From an uncultured bacterium (GTDB taxonomy: Bacteria; Actinomycetota; Coriobacteriia; Coriobacteriales; Coriobacteriaceae): a stretch of 27,886 nucleotides of DNA. The stretch covers positions 1 to 27,886 of the forward strand of contig CAJMSO010000004.1 in NCBI GenBank assembly GCA_905216075.1. Reading direction: 5' to 3'. Shown here piece by piece: positions 8,406 to 15,335 of this stretch (the stretch's first letter is position 1; each line of letters begins with the position of its first letter). A program made the translations under genes and the position numbers. The notes beneath the pieces were generated by a model, which made no database searches, had not been told where the DNA came from, and saw only the letters and a program-made list of their open reading frames with translations.

Positions 8406-8437
8406 CCGACCGTAGGTTGAGCTAAGCCTGCAGTCGG
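8406..8437 (-). other. Imperfect hairpin in the infA-rpmJ spacer
   Basis: CCGAC at 8406-8410 pairs with GTCGG at 8433-8437, and the inner sequence continues the stem with three mismatches. The 147-nt spacer is long for this operon. A second stem, CCAGCC 8362-8367 with GGCTGG 8386-8391, follows it. No T-tract follows either one, so they do not look like terminators. They may be processing or leader structures for rpmJ and the downstream alpha genes. Confidence 0.35.
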
Positions 8438-8459
8438 AAAAGAGCGTGTATGCGTGTCG

Positions 8460-8678
8460 CTATTTATAGCGATAGGTGATGCGACCGCGGGTCAGGTCGT
8501 ACGGGGAAAGCTCCACGACAACCCTGTCACCGGGGAGAATGCGGATGTAATTCATTCGAATCTTGCCAGAAATGTTGCACAGAACCGAATGACCGTTCTC
8601 GAGCTCGACCTTAAACATGGCGTTGGGCAGCGGTTCCTTTACCGTACCCTCGAGCTCAATTGCGTCTTCCTTCTTCAC
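8460..8678 (-). CDS. infA: Translation initiation factor IF-1
   Basis: IF-1 occupies the ribosomal A site during initiation. From the GTG at 8678 the protein is 72 aa and starts MKKEDAIELEGTVKE, matching the family length and start. A TTG at 8684 would add two residues (MLV...) and sits at a better distance from the weak AGAAAGA site, so the start is uncertain by two codons. The OB-fold sequence FKVELENGHSVLCNISGKIR and the end LSPYDLTRGRITYRYK are typical. It follows map after about 100 nt. Confidence 0.94.
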   Translation of the reverse strand: MKKEDAIELEGTVKEPLPNAMFKVELENGHSVLCNISGKIRMNYIRILPGDRVVVELSPYDLTRGRITYRYK

Positions 8679-8782
8679 AAGCAATCATCTTTCTCTAGAA
8701 AACGACAGCGATTGAGTATTCTACAATACGTATCCACGCATCGTAATATCTTCGTAATGGCTCCACAACTACGTGGGACTTG

Positions 8783-9571
8783 TTACATTTCTCCGCCTTG
8801 GAGCGAACACCAAGCACCTTGCGCATCCGTGGTGAGAATCACCGGACCGTCATTGGTAATGGCGACGGTGTTCTCGTAGTGCGCGGCGGGCAGGTGGTCG
8901 TTGGTCGTGACGATCCAACCGTCGGAGCCTGTGCTCACATGGTTGGAACCCATCGTAACCATCGGCTCGATGGCAATGACCATGCCGGCCTGGAGGCGAA
9001 CGCCCCTCCCCTTCTTTCCATAGTTAGGAACGTTGGGGTCCTCGTGCATCACGCGGCCGATGCCATGTCCCACATAATCACGAAGCACGCCGTAACCGTG
9101 AGACTCGGCGAGGGACTGAACGGCATAACCAACGTCCCCGATATGGTTACCGGGAACAGCCTGCTCGATGGCAGCCTTAAGACAATCGCGCGTGACCTCG
9201 CACAAAGCCTTGGCTTCGGGCGTGGGGGTGCCGACGAAAAACGTCCAAGCGTTATCGCCGACCCAACCGTCGACAACGGCTCCCGTATCGATGGAGATGA
9301 TATCGCCATCGCGCAGGATCATGTCGGGGTTGGGAATACCGTGGACCACGGCATCGTTGATCGATGCGCAAATGGTCCCCGGGAACCCGCCGTAACCCTT
9401 AAAGGCCGGGGTGCCGCCATGCATGCGGATAATCTGCTCCGCGAGCTGATCGAGCTCAAAAGTCGAAACGCCGGGACGCACCATGGCTCCAACGTGGCGG
9501 AGCGCCATCTTAGATAGCGCTCCTGCCTTCTTCATCTGCTCGATTTGCGTTGCAGACTTAATCTTGATCAT
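8783..9571 (-). CDS. map: Methionine aminopeptidase, type I
   Basis: It removes the initiator methionine from nascent proteins. At 262 aa the two-metal site is intact: D95 (SIDTG), D106 (GDNAW), H169 (YVGHGIG), E202 (AIEPM) and E233 (HYENTV); the substrate-binding histidine is H77 (VVHGIP). There is no N-terminal zinc finger, so it is the short type Ia form. The ATG overlaps the adk stop codon in ATGA, which indicates translational coupling. The adk-map-infA order is standard for Gram-positive spc operons. Confidence 0.97.
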   Translation of the reverse strand: MIKIKSATQIEQMKKAGALSKMALRHVGAMVRPGVSTFELDQLAEQIIRMHGGTPAFKGYGGFPGTICASINDAVVHGIPNPDMILRDGDIISIDTGAVVDGWVGDNAWTFFVGTPTPEAKALCEVTRDCLKAAIEQAVPGNHIGDVGYAVQSLAESHGYGVLRDYVGHGIGRVMHEDPNVPNYGKKGRGVRLQAGMVIAIEPMVTMGSNHVSTGSDGWIVTTNDHLPAAHYENTVAITNDGPVILTTDAQGAWCSLQGGEM

Positions 9572-10194
9572 AGACCGAGAGCCTCTTTGACATCCCCGTA
9601 CACGGTCTCGCGAGCCTGGTCACCGTTGACCGACTTGAGCAGACCCTGGCCACGATAGTAGTCGACGAGCGGACTCGTGGACTTCTCGTAGACGTCGAGA
9701 CGGTTCTTGATGGTCTCGGGCTTGTCGTCGTCGCGCTGATACATCTCGCCTGCGCACTTGGGGCAGGTAGCATCAGCAGCGGTGCCGGTGTAACCGCAGG
9801 CGCGGCAGGTGCGACGCGAAGACAGACGATCGATAATGACCTCGGGGGCCACATCGACCAGAAGGGCACAGTCGATCTCGCGACCCATGGCGGAAAGCTC
9901 GGAATCGAGCGTCACAGCCTGGGCGGTGTTGCGCGGGAAGCCGTCGAGGATGAAGCCCTGTTGGGCGTCATCGGCGGCAAGGCGCTCCTTGACAAGGTCG
10001 ATCACGAGCTGGTCGGGAACGAGCTCGCCAGCGTCCATGTACTTCTTAGCCTGAATACCAAGCTCGGTGCCACCCTTGACGGCAGCACGCAGCAGGTCGC
10101 CCGTGGAAATATGGGCGACGCCAAACTCGGCGACGAGCTCCTGTGCGACGGTGCCCTTACCGGCACCCGGAGCTCCGAGCAATACGAGGTTCAT
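9568..10194 (-). CDS. adk: Adenylate kinase with a shortened zinc-type lid
   Basis: It interconverts AMP + ATP and 2 ADP. The ATG at 10194 (208 aa) has GGAGG at a proper distance; a TTG two codons earlier is too close to it. The P-loop GAPGAGKGT is at 7-15, and DGFPRNTAQA is at 84-93. The lid has four cysteines (C130, C133, C144, C147) as in zinc-binding Gram-positive enzymes, but the central spacing is only 10 residues, compared with about 16 in the familiar Bacillus-type lid, so the lid is short. It lies 18 nt after secY and overlaps map by 4 nt. Confidence 0.96.
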   Translation of the reverse strand: MNLVLLGAPGAGKGTVAQELVAEFGVAHISTGDLLRAAVKGGTELGIQAKKYMDAGELVPDQLVIDLVKERLAADDAQQGFILDGFPRNTAQAVTLDSELSAMGREIDCALLVDVAPEVIIDRLSSRRTCRACGYTGTAADATCPKCAGEMYQRDDDKPETIKNRLDVYEKSTSPLVDYYRGQGLLKSVNGDQARETVYGDVKEALGL

Positions 10195-10212
10195 GAGCAA
10201 TCCTCCTCTAGC

Positions 10213-11499
10213 CTATTTAAAGAATCCATCGTAATCATACATCTTGATCTGGCCTTCGAGCTTATCGACCGTGTCGAGCACGACGCCGACCATGATGAGG
10301 ATGGACGTGCCGCCAAATGCCTGGATCAGATGGTTACCCGTGAAGGAGAAGATGATCGAAGGCACGATGGCGATGAGCGCCAAAAAGACAGCGCTGGGAA
10401 GCGTAATCTTGTTGAGCGCGTTCTTGATGTAGGCCGCGGTAGCCCTACCCGGACGCACGCCCGGAATAAAGCCGCCCTGCTTCTTAAGGTTGTCGGCCGT
10501 GTCATCGGGGTTAAACACCATGGAGGTGTAGAAGTACGCGAAGAACACGATGAGGACAACATTAAGCACCCAGTTGAGCCAACCGGTCGAAAGCGCAGAG
10601 GCAACTGCCTGGATCCAGCCGATGCCGGGGAAGAACACGGCAATCTGAGCCGGGAAATACAGCAGCGCCGAAGCGAAGATGATCGGCACGACACCCGCGG
10701 TGTTGACCTTGATGGGCAGGTAGGTGGTCTGGCCACCCATCATGCGACGGCCCACGACGCGCTTAGCGTAGGAGACCGGAATGCGGCGCTGGCCGCGCTC
10801 AAGGAAAACAATCAGCGGGATAACCAGCAGGATGATGGCGCAGATAATCACCATGGTGATGATGCCACCGGCATTGCCCTCGGTGCTGGAGAAGATAGCC
10901 TGCGGCAGACCGGCCATGATGTTCGCAAAGATGATCAGCGACATGCCATTGCCGATACCGCGCTGGGTGATGAGCTCACCAATCCACATGATCAGCATGG
11001 CGCCCGCAGTGAGCGTGCCGACGATCATGAGGTCGAAGATGATCTCGGGAGCGCCGGCGCCATTAAAGCTGATGCCGAAGCTCTTAAAGAGGAAGAGGTA
11101 ACCCACGGAGTTGAGGATTGCCAGAGCCAGGGTGAGGTAACGCGAATACTGCGTAATCTTGGTCTGACCGACCTCGCCCTCGCGGGCAAGCTCATGCAGG
11201 GAAGGCACAACGGCCTGGAGCATCTGGAGGATGATCGAGCTGGTGATGTAAGGCATGATGCCCAGCGAAAACACCGACACATAGCTCAAAGCGCCGCCAG
11301 AGAAAAGATTCAGGAGGGCCATAGCACCTGCGGCGACCGAATTGTTATCGGTCGAGAAAAGGCCCAGCATCCCCTGGAAGGGAATGCCGGGCACAGGAAC
11401 GTGCGCACCAATGCGGTACACGACGAGCATAGCTATGGTAAAAAGAATCTTTTCGCGCAATTCTTTGATGCGGAAAGCATTCTTAAGACCATTTAGCAC
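10213..11499 (-). CDS. secY: Preprotein translocase subunit SecY
   Basis: SecY is the channel of the Sec translocon. At 428 aa it has about ten hydrophobic segments. Recognisable family blocks include the start RIKELREKILFTI with YRIGAHVPVPGI, SLGIMPYITSSIILQML, GIGNGMSLIIFANI, and the cytosolic loop RRIPVSYAKR before GGQTTYLPIKVN. It starts at a GTG (11499) that overlaps the end of rplO by 7 nt; GGAAAGG lies upstream inside rplO. The overlap implies coupling to L15 translation, as is usual for the spc operon. Confidence 0.97.
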   Translation of the reverse strand: MLNGLKNAFRIKELREKILFTIAMLVVYRIGAHVPVPGIPFQGMLGLFSTDNNSVAAGAMALLNLFSGGALSYVSVFSLGIMPYITSSIILQMLQAVVPSLHELAREGEVGQTKITQYSRYLTLALAILNSVGYLFLFKSFGISFNGAGAPEIIFDLMIVGTLTAGAMLIMWIGELITQRGIGNGMSLIIFANIMAGLPQAIFSSTEGNAGGIITMVIICAIILLVIPLIVFLERGQRRIPVSYAKRVVGRRMMGGQTTYLPIKVNTAGVVPIIFASALLYFPAQIAVFFPGIGWIQAVASALSTGWLNWVLNVVLIVFFAYFYTSMVFNPDDTADNLKKQGGFIPGVRPGRATAAYIKNALNKITLPSAVFLALIAIVPSIIFSFTGNHLIQAFGGTSILIMVGVVLDTVDKLEGQIKMYDYDGFFK

Positions 11500-11942
11500 G
11501 GCAGCTCGACCTTTCCGCCGGCGGCCTCGATCTTGGCCTGCGCAGAAGCGCTGACCTTGTCGACCTTGACCGTGAACTTCTTGGTGAGCTCACCATTGCC
11601 GAGCACCTTGACGGGCTCGAACTCGCTCTTGGTGATGCGAGCGGCCTTAAGAGCGGCACCGTCGATCACAGCGCCGTCCTCGAACTTGCGCTCGAGACGC
11701 TCAACGTTAACAGCGGTGTACTCGATACGACGGGGGTTGCGGAAGCCCGGAAGCTTGGGCAGGCGCATAGCCAGCGGAGTCTGGCCACCCTCGAAACCGG
11801 CACCCTTGGTGCCGCCAGAGCGGGAACCCTGGCCCTTCTGACCGCGGCCAGAAGTGGTGCCGTGACCCGAAGAATTGCCACGGCCGACGCGCTTGCGGTT
11901 CTTGGTGGAACCGGGCGCGGGAGTAAGATCGTGAAGCTGCAT
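11493..11942 (-). CDS. rplO: 50S ribosomal protein L15
   Basis: L15 is a late-assembling 23S rRNA-binding protein. At 149 aa it has the glycine/arginine-rich N-terminal extension (RKRVGRGNSSGHGTTSGRGQ) that threads into the rRNA, followed by the globular domain LPKLPGFRNPRRIEYTAVNV and GELTKKFTVKVDKVSASAQ. It begins 3 nt after rpmD and its end overlaps the GTG start of secY. Confidence 0.97.
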   Translation of the reverse strand: MQLHDLTPAPGSTKNRKRVGRGNSSGHGTTSGRGQKGQGSRSGGTKGAGFEGGQTPLAMRLPKLPGFRNPRRIEYTAVNVERLERKFEDGAVIDGAALKAARITKSEFEPVKVLGNGELTKKFTVKVDKVSASAQAKIEAAGGKVELPC

Positions 11943-11945
11943 TTG

Positions 11946-12128
11946 CTACTCCTCTACAATCTCGACAAGGTGCTTGACCTTGAAGATCATGCCGCGGACG
12001 GACTCGTTGTCAGCAATCTCGCGAACCTCGCGGATCCTGTGGAGACCGAGGGCACGGACAGTACGGACCTGGTCCTGCTTGCAACCGTTGGTACTGCGGA
12101 CCTGCTTGATCTTGATGGTGTCAGCCAT
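11946..12128 (-). CDS. rpmD: 50S ribosomal protein L30
   Basis: This small ribosomal protein is 60 aa long. The family core is visible as IKIKQVRSTNGCKQDQVRTV followed by RALGLHRIREVREIADNESV, with an acidic end VEIVEE. It lies between rpsE (2-nt gap) and rplO (3-nt gap). Such tight spacing suggests coupled translation. Confidence 0.96.
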   Translation of the reverse strand: MADTIKIKQVRSTNGCKQDQVRTVRALGLHRIREVREIADNESVRGMIFKVKHLVEIVEE

Positions 12129-12130
12129 GC

Positions 12131-12655
12131 TTAGTTCTCCTTACCGACGAACATCTCGGAGACCGTCAGGCCACGGCGAACCGCGACGTCCTCAGGGCTG
12201 GAGAGCTCCTTGAGGCCCTCGACGGCAGCCTTGATGATGTTGAGGCCGTTGTCGGTACCGAGGGACTTGGACAGGACGTTCTTGATGCCAGCAAGCTCAA
12301 AGAGGGGACGCACAGCGCCGCCGGCGATAACGCCGGTACCCTCGACAGCGGGCTTGATGATGATGCGGCCGGCACCAAAGTGGCCGAGAACCTCGTGCGG
12401 GATGGTGCCCTGCTCGGTCACCGGCACGTGGAACATGTTCTTCTTGGCATCGAGAGATGCCTTGGAGATGGCCATGGGCACCTCAGCGGACTTGCCCATG
12501 CCAACGCCGACGTTGCCCTTGCCGTCGCCAACGACGACGAGAGCGACGAGGCTCATGCGACGACCACCCTTGACGGTCTTCGACACGCGGTTGATGTAAA
12601 CGACGCGCTCCTCGAACTCGGAGGCCTCGCGCTGCTGCTTCTGATTACGAGCCAT
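12131..12655 (-). CDS. rpsE: 30S ribosomal protein S5
   Basis: S5 is a small-subunit protein at the mRNA entry site, important for decoding accuracy. At 174 aa it has the double-stranded RNA-binding-like N-domain (EFEERVVYINRVSKTVKGGR, RMSLVALVVVGDGKGNVGVG) and the C-domain (FGAGRIIIKPAVEGTGVIAG, then NVLSKSLGTDNGLNIIKA). It starts 14 nt downstream of rplR with GGAGG before the ATG. Confidence 0.97.
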   Translation of the reverse strand: MARNQKQQREASEFEERVVYINRVSKTVKGGRRMSLVALVVVGDGKGNVGVGMGKSAEVPMAISKASLDAKKNMFHVPVTEQGTIPHEVLGHFGAGRIIIKPAVEGTGVIAGGAVRPLFELAGIKNVLSKSLGTDNGLNIIKAAVEGLKELSSPEDVAVRRGLTVSEMFVGKEN

Positions 12656-12669
12656 GTGCTACATACCTC

Positions 12670-13038
12670 CTAGAACTCGAGACCGGCGGCACGAGCACCG
12701 TCGGCGAGGGCCTTGACGCGGCCATGGTAGATACGGCCACCACGATCGAAGGCGACCTTGGTGATGCCGGCCTCGATGGCGCGCTTGCCAACGAGCTGAC
12801 CGACCTTCTCCGCAGCCTCCTTGTTCGAGGTGTGGGTGCCCTTGAACTCGGCCTCGAGGGTCGAGGCAGAGACGAGCGTCAGGCTGGAGCCCTTGCTGTC
12901 GTCGATGATCTGGGCATAGATGTTGGCGTTAGTACGGGTCACGCGAAGACGCGGACGCTCGGCGGTACCCGAGACCTTGCCGCGAACACGACGCTGACGA
13001 CGCTTGAGGCCTTCCAGCTTCGCCTTATGCTTGTTCAT
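12670..13038 (-). CDS. rplR: 50S ribosomal protein L18
   Basis: L18 binds 5S rRNA in the central protuberance. At 122 aa it shows RRQRRVRGKVSGTAERPRLR, NANIYAQIIDD, and the conserved end VAFDRGGRIYHGRVKALADG. A 75-nt spacer with a perfect 8-bp hairpin separates it from rplF upstream, the only sizeable spacer in this part of the operon. Confidence 0.97.
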   Translation of the reverse strand: MNKHKAKLEGLKRRQRRVRGKVSGTAERPRLRVTRTNANIYAQIIDDSKGSSLTLVSASTLEAEFKGTHTSNKEAAEKVGQLVGKRAIEAGITKVAFDRGGRIYHGRVKALADGARAAGLEF

Positions 13039-13066
13039 ACGTAAACTCCTAAAAAGGTTGATCTTG

Positions 13067-13088
13067 CCAGCACCTGACGGGGTGCTGG
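13067..13088 (-). other. Intercistronic hairpin between rplF and rplR
   Basis: A perfect 8-bp inverted repeat (CCAGCACC 13067-13074, GGTGCTGG 13081-13088) has a 6-nt loop. On the minus strand it lies between the rplF stop and the rplR ribosome binding site and is not directly followed by a T-tract, so an RNA stability or processing element is more likely than a full terminator. Confidence 0.5.
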
Positions 13089-13113
13089 TCTTATGCGAGT
13101 GAGTCGGTTACGA

Positions 13114-13650
13114 CTACTTGGCGGCCTTACCCAGCTTGCGGCGGATGTGCTCGCCAACGTAGTGGATACCCTTGCCCTTGTAAGGCTCGGGAGGACGATG
13201 GCCGCGGATCTCAGCGGCGATCTGACCGACCTGCTGCTTGTTGATACCCTTGACGTTCACGTGGGTGTTGTCGGGAACCTCGAAGGTGATGCCCTCGGGA
13301 GCCTCGACGATCACGGGGTGCGAGAAGCCCAGGGAGAACTCGAGGTTCTTGCCCTTCTGCTGCACGCGGTAACCGACGCCGGCGAGCTCGAGCTTCTTCT
13401 CGAAGCCCTCGGAAACGCCAACAACCATGTTGTGGATGAGGGCGCGGGTGAGGCCGTGGCGGGCACGGGTCTCACGCTCGTCGTCGGGACGGGAAACGGT
13501 GAGGACGTTGTCCTCGACGTTGATAGCGAGCTTCTCAAAGACATCGAGCTCGAGCTGGCCCTTGGGGCCCTTGACGACAACGTTGTTGCCGTTGACTGCC
13601 ACTTCGACTCCGGCGGGAATCTGGACAGGCTTATTACCGATACGAGACAC
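13114..13650 (-). CDS. rplF: 50S ribosomal protein L6
   Basis: L6 lies at the base of the L7/L12 stalk near the GTPase centre. At 178 aa it has two tandem L6 folds: the start SRIGNKPVQIPAGVEVAVNG, the middle VSEGFEKKLELAGVGYRVQQ, and the C-terminal signature RGHRPPEPYKGKGIHYVGEH. It follows rpsH after 33 nt, the standard spc order. Confidence 0.97.
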   Translation of the reverse strand: MSRIGNKPVQIPAGVEVAVNGNNVVVKGPKGQLELDVFEKLAINVEDNVLTVSRPDDERETRARHGLTRALIHNMVVGVSEGFEKKLELAGVGYRVQQKGKNLEFSLGFSHPVIVEAPEGITFEVPDNTHVNVKGINKQQVGQIAAEIRGHRPPEPYKGKGIHYVGEHIRRKLGKAAK

Positions 13651-13683
13651 GGTGATCTCCTTTCCTTCTACCTACCGAGCGAA

Positions 13684-14082
13684 TTACCAGACGTAAGCGA
13701 TGATCTCGCCGCCGACGTTGTGCTTGCGAGCATCGCGGTCGGTCATGACGCCATGGCTGGTGGAAATAATGGCGGTACCAAGGCCACCGCGGACGCGGGG
13801 CATGTCGGCAACGCCGGTGTACTTACGCAGGCCCGGCTTGGAAATGCGGCGGATGCCGTTGATGACCTTAGCCTTCTTGGGACCATACTTAAGCGTGATG
13901 TGCAGAGTCTTCTGGGGAACGGTGTCCTCGACATCGTAGCCCTCGATGTAGCCCTCCTCGTGCAGAACACGAGCGATCTCGACGAGCTTCTTGCTGCTCG
14001 GCATGGAGACCGTGGCCTTGTTCACAGAGTTAGCGTTACGGATGCGCGTAAGCATATCTGCGATCGGGTCTGTAAGGTTCAT
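13684..14082 (-). CDS. rpsH: 30S ribosomal protein S8
   Basis: S8 binds 16S rRNA helix 21 early in assembly. At 132 aa, it has LTDPIADMLTRIRNANSVNK at the start and the C-terminal signature GVMTDRDARKHNVGGEIIAY. In E. coli S8 represses the spc operon by binding the mRNA at the start of rplE. The structured leader upstream of rplE in this window is the place to look for such a site, but I could not confirm one. A 119-nt spacer separates it from rpsN. Confidence 0.97.
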   Translation of the reverse strand: MNLTDPIADMLTRIRNANSVNKATVSMPSSKKLVEIARVLHEEGYIEGYDVEDTVPQKTLHITLKYGPKKAKVINGIRRISKPGLRKYTGVADMPRVRGGLGTAIISTSHGVMTDRDARKHNVGGEIIAYVW

Positions 14083-14201
14083 ACAGATTCTCCTTCGTTC
14101 TTGATGAACACGTGCTCTTGGTTCTTCGCCGCCCTTAACGGCAAAGCCTAACTAGCGCGTTTTCCCTGTTCCAAACTGATGCTTGAAACGCTGGTAGTGA
14201 C

Positions 14202-14387
14202 TTACCAGCTGGCCTTCTTAACGCCGGGAAGCTCGCCCTTGAGTGCAAGCTCGCGGAAGCAGACACGGCACAGGCCGAACTTGCGGTACACAGAGTGCGG
14301 ACGGCCGCAGCGCTGGCAGCGCGTGTACTCACGAGTAGAGAACTTCTGCTTGCGATTGCACTTGACGATCATCGATGTCTTAGCCAC
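14202..14387 (-). CDS. rpsZ: 30S ribosomal protein S14, zinc-binding short type
   Basis: This 61-aa protein is the short, zinc-containing S14 typical of Gram-positive bacteria. The zinc ligands are C24, C27, C40 and C43 in RCQRCGRPHSVYRKFGLCRVCF. It lies between rplE and rpsH as expected and has GGAGGATATA directly before the ATG. The zinc-free long paralogue, if present, is not in this window. Confidence 0.97.
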   Translation of the reverse strand: MAKTSMIVKCNRKQKFSTREYTRCQRCGRPHSVYRKFGLCRVCFRELALKGELPGVKKASW

Positions 14388-14421
14388 TTATATCCTCCTC
14401 ACATAGAGTATTGTTCGCCCC

Positions 14422-14451
14422 AAGCGCCGCCCCCTTGTGGGAACGGCGCTT
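14422..14451 (-). other. Hairpin between rplE and rpsN
   Basis: AAGCGCCG (14422-14429) and CGGCGCTT (14444-14451) form a perfect 8-bp stem, and CCC/GGG inside extends it around a TTGT loop. It lies 15 nt after the rplE stop and has no T-tract, so it probably acts on mRNA stability, processing or partial attenuation. Confidence 0.5.
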
Positions 14452-14466
14452 ATAGGGCAGGTGAAC

Positions 14467-15024
14467 CTATTTCTTGAACGGGAAACCGAAGGCGTCCAGA
14501 AGGGCCTTGGCCTCCTCATCGGTGTTGGCGGTGGTCACGAAAGTGATGTCCATACCACGCTGGTGATCGACGGAGTCGAAGTCGATCTCGGGGAAGATGA
14601 GCTGCTCGGTGACGCCCATGGAGAAGTTACCACGGCCGTCGAAGCTCTTGGCGGAGATGCCGCGGAAGTCGCGGATACGGGGGATCGCGACGGAGGTCAG
14701 ACGATCGAAGAACTCCCACATACGGTCGCCACGCAGGGTAACCTTGCAGCCGATCGGCATACCGGCGCGCAGGCGGAAGGTAGCGATGGACTTGCGGGCA
14801 CGGGTGATCATCGGCTGCTGGCCGGTGATGGCGCGCAGGTCGCGCACGGCACCGTCGATGGCCTTGGAATCGGTAGCGGCCTCGCCGACACCCATGTTCA
14901 CGACGATCTTCTCAAACTTGGGGATCATCATGACGTTCTCGTACTGGAACTTGTCCTGAAGCTGCTGCTTGACCTCGTTGTTGTACTTGGTCTTCAGACG
15001 CGGCACATACTTCTCTTCTGCCAT
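14467..15024 (-). CDS. rplE: 50S ribosomal protein L5
   Basis: L5 binds 5S rRNA and contacts the P-site tRNA. At 185 aa it carries YVPRLKTKYNNEVKQQLQDK, NVMMIPKFEKIVVNMGVGEA, TGQQPMITRARKSIATFRLR and the end GMDITFVTTANTDEEAKALL. The ATG has AAGGAGTG 6 nt upstream. It is the first gene of the ribosomal run here: upstream there is no rplX or rplN but a 311-nt non-coding stretch and then the 3' end of xdhC. A promoter candidate lies at 15162-15190. Confidence 0.97.
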   Translation of the reverse strand: MAEEKYVPRLKTKYNNEVKQQLQDKFQYENVMMIPKFEKIVVNMGVGEAATDSKAIDGAVRDLRAITGQQPMITRARKSIATFRLRAGMPIGCKVTLRGDRMWEFFDRLTSVAIPRIRDFRGISAKSFDGRGNFSMGVTEQLIFPEIDFDSVDHQRGMDITFVTTANTDEEAKALLDAFGFPFKK

Positions 15025-15084
15025 TGTTCACTCCTTCTTGGGGTTTTAAGCACGGGGCGTGGCCACGATGGGTTGTCCTCGTGC

Positions 15085-15144
15085 CTCCTGGCTGCATCCG
15101 CGCCGCTCATGGCATTTTGCGGTTTGGACTCGACGCAGCAGGAG
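15085..15144 (-). promoter_or_regulatory. Structured leader of the rplE operon
   Basis: On the minus strand CTCCTGCTGC (15144-15135) can pair with GCAGCCAGGAG (15095-15085), a 10-bp stem with one bulged base and a loop of about 39 nt. The distal arm contains an AGGAGG-like run. It lies between the proposed transcription start and the rplE ribosome binding site. A ribosomal-protein autoregulatory leader is a reasonable hypothesis; the pairing is seen, the role is inferred. Confidence 0.4.
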
Positions 15145-15161
15145 CCGACAAAACAATCGGT

Positions 15162-15190
15162 ACTATACGCGCATCGGGAGCGTATTTCCA
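15162..15190 (-). promoter_or_regulatory. Sigma-70 type promoter for the rplE-led operon
   Basis: On the minus strand TGGAAA (15190-15185) is separated by exactly 17 nt from TATAGT (15167-15162). These match the -35 and -10 consensus at 4 of 6 and 5 of 6 positions. A start near 15155 would give a leader of about 130 nt before rplE. The rest of the 15025-15335 gap holds a repeat copy (15252-15318) and no gene that I can support. Confidence 0.5.
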
Positions 15191-15251
15191 GAAAAACCTC
15201 GTCTGCCTGCACAACTCCACAACTCCCCCGCACAAATGGGTCCCAAAAAGC

Positions 15252-15318
15252 AGTTGCGGTGAAATAGGGACTGTTGGGCGGCCTAACAGGCTTAAACAAT
15301 CCGTATTTCACCGCAACT
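15252..15318 (+). repeat. 67-nt hairpin repeat, copy A
   Basis: The element starts AGTTGCGGTGAAATA (15252-15266) and ends with its exact reverse complement (15304-15318). An inner stem pairs seven of eight positions just inside. A second element of the same length and orientation lies at 18046-18112. This copy begins 17 nt downstream of the xdhC stop codon, so it may mark or insulate the 3' end of the yqeB-xdhC unit before the rplE promoter. Confidence 0.85.
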
Positions 15319-15335
15319 TATTGGTGAGGATGCGA

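Noticed and set aside
14912..15311. Remnant of rplX upstream of rplE on the minus strand
   Set aside because: The open frames there (for example one ending at the TAA near 15047) show no L24-like sequence; the region looks like a leader and promoter.
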